The position numbers and the translations under genes are program-made. Positions 63,925 to 64,000 of a DNA stretch of 64,000 bases are shown one piece after another (position 1 is the stretch's first letter; each line of letters starts with the position of its first letter). The stretch covers positions 6,071,883-6,135,882 of the forward strand of contig OX387183.1 in NCBI GenBank assembly GCA_947561395.2, given 5' to 3'. The stretch comes from Buxus sempervirens (Eukaryota > Streptophyta > Magnoliopsida > Buxales > Buxaceae). The notes beneath the pieces are model-generated. The model worked only from the letters and a program-made list of their open reading frames with translations, made no database searches and was not told where the DNA came from.

Positions 63925-64000
63925 CTGCAAAAGATTGGAGCAAGGTGATAACATAGGCACAAAATGATGTAACTGAAATTAGAAATCAAATGGAGCAACA

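Overview
This is a window of nuclear DNA from a flowering plant, most likely a eudicot. The evidence is AT-rich intergenic DNA, spliced genes with GT-AG introns, a PPR-DYW editing factor, an eL31 ribosomal protein gene, and many plant-type transposon remnants (CACTA, hAT, PIF/Harbinger-Tourist, Mutator-like, L1 and RTE LINEs, SINEs, and a solo LTR resembling Cassandra). I cannot name the species.

Genes in order: (1) a bHLH transcription factor of the bHLH48/bHLH60 type, + strand, seven coding exons, 7534-11828; (2) a GH28 pectinase-like gene, + strand, three exons, 14527-17391; (3) the DNA-repair protein COM1/GR1 (CtIP/Sae2 family), - strand, 17649-20213, tail-to-tail with the GH28 gene; (4) a mitochondrial-type PPR-DYW protein resembling Arabidopsis At3g13770, + strand, 22341-25294; (5) the complex I ESSS/NDUFB11-like subunit, + strand, 27788-28153; (6) a gene resembling the Arabidopsis 'gar2-related' pair, + strand, 46306-50429; (7) ribosomal protein eL31, - strand, 53582-59276, with a 5.3-kb intron full of transposons; (8) the C-terminal part of a GH127 (DUF1680) beta-L-arabinofuranosidase, - strand, from 60069 to beyond the right edge.

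From memory, genes 1, 2, 5 and 6 match in order the Arabidopsis block At3g57800-At3g57780 and its duplicate At2g42300-At2g42320. COM1/GR1 and the PPR gene sit inside this block here.

The most unusual item is a 1.87-kb element at 50732-52597. It has PIF/Harbinger-like terminal inverted repeats and a TTA target-site duplication. It carries pieces of at least two unrelated host genes: a PPR repeat in antisense, a decayed DYW domain in sense, and the first exon of a PYL-type ABA receptor with its splice donor intact. This looks like a 'Pack' gene-capturing transposon of the PIF/Harbinger type. Other notable items are nine-heptad (63-residue) tandem repeats in the COM1/GR1 coiled coil, a GC-AG intron in the bHLH gene, a solo LTR containing a 5S-rRNA-like segment, and two Tourist-like elements with an expanding CCACCA core.

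The long gaps (28.2-43.6 kb in particular) hold transposon relics and no gene I can support. Exon borders were placed by eye from splice signals, reading frame and family resemblance. Statements about Arabidopsis loci and family residues are from memory.
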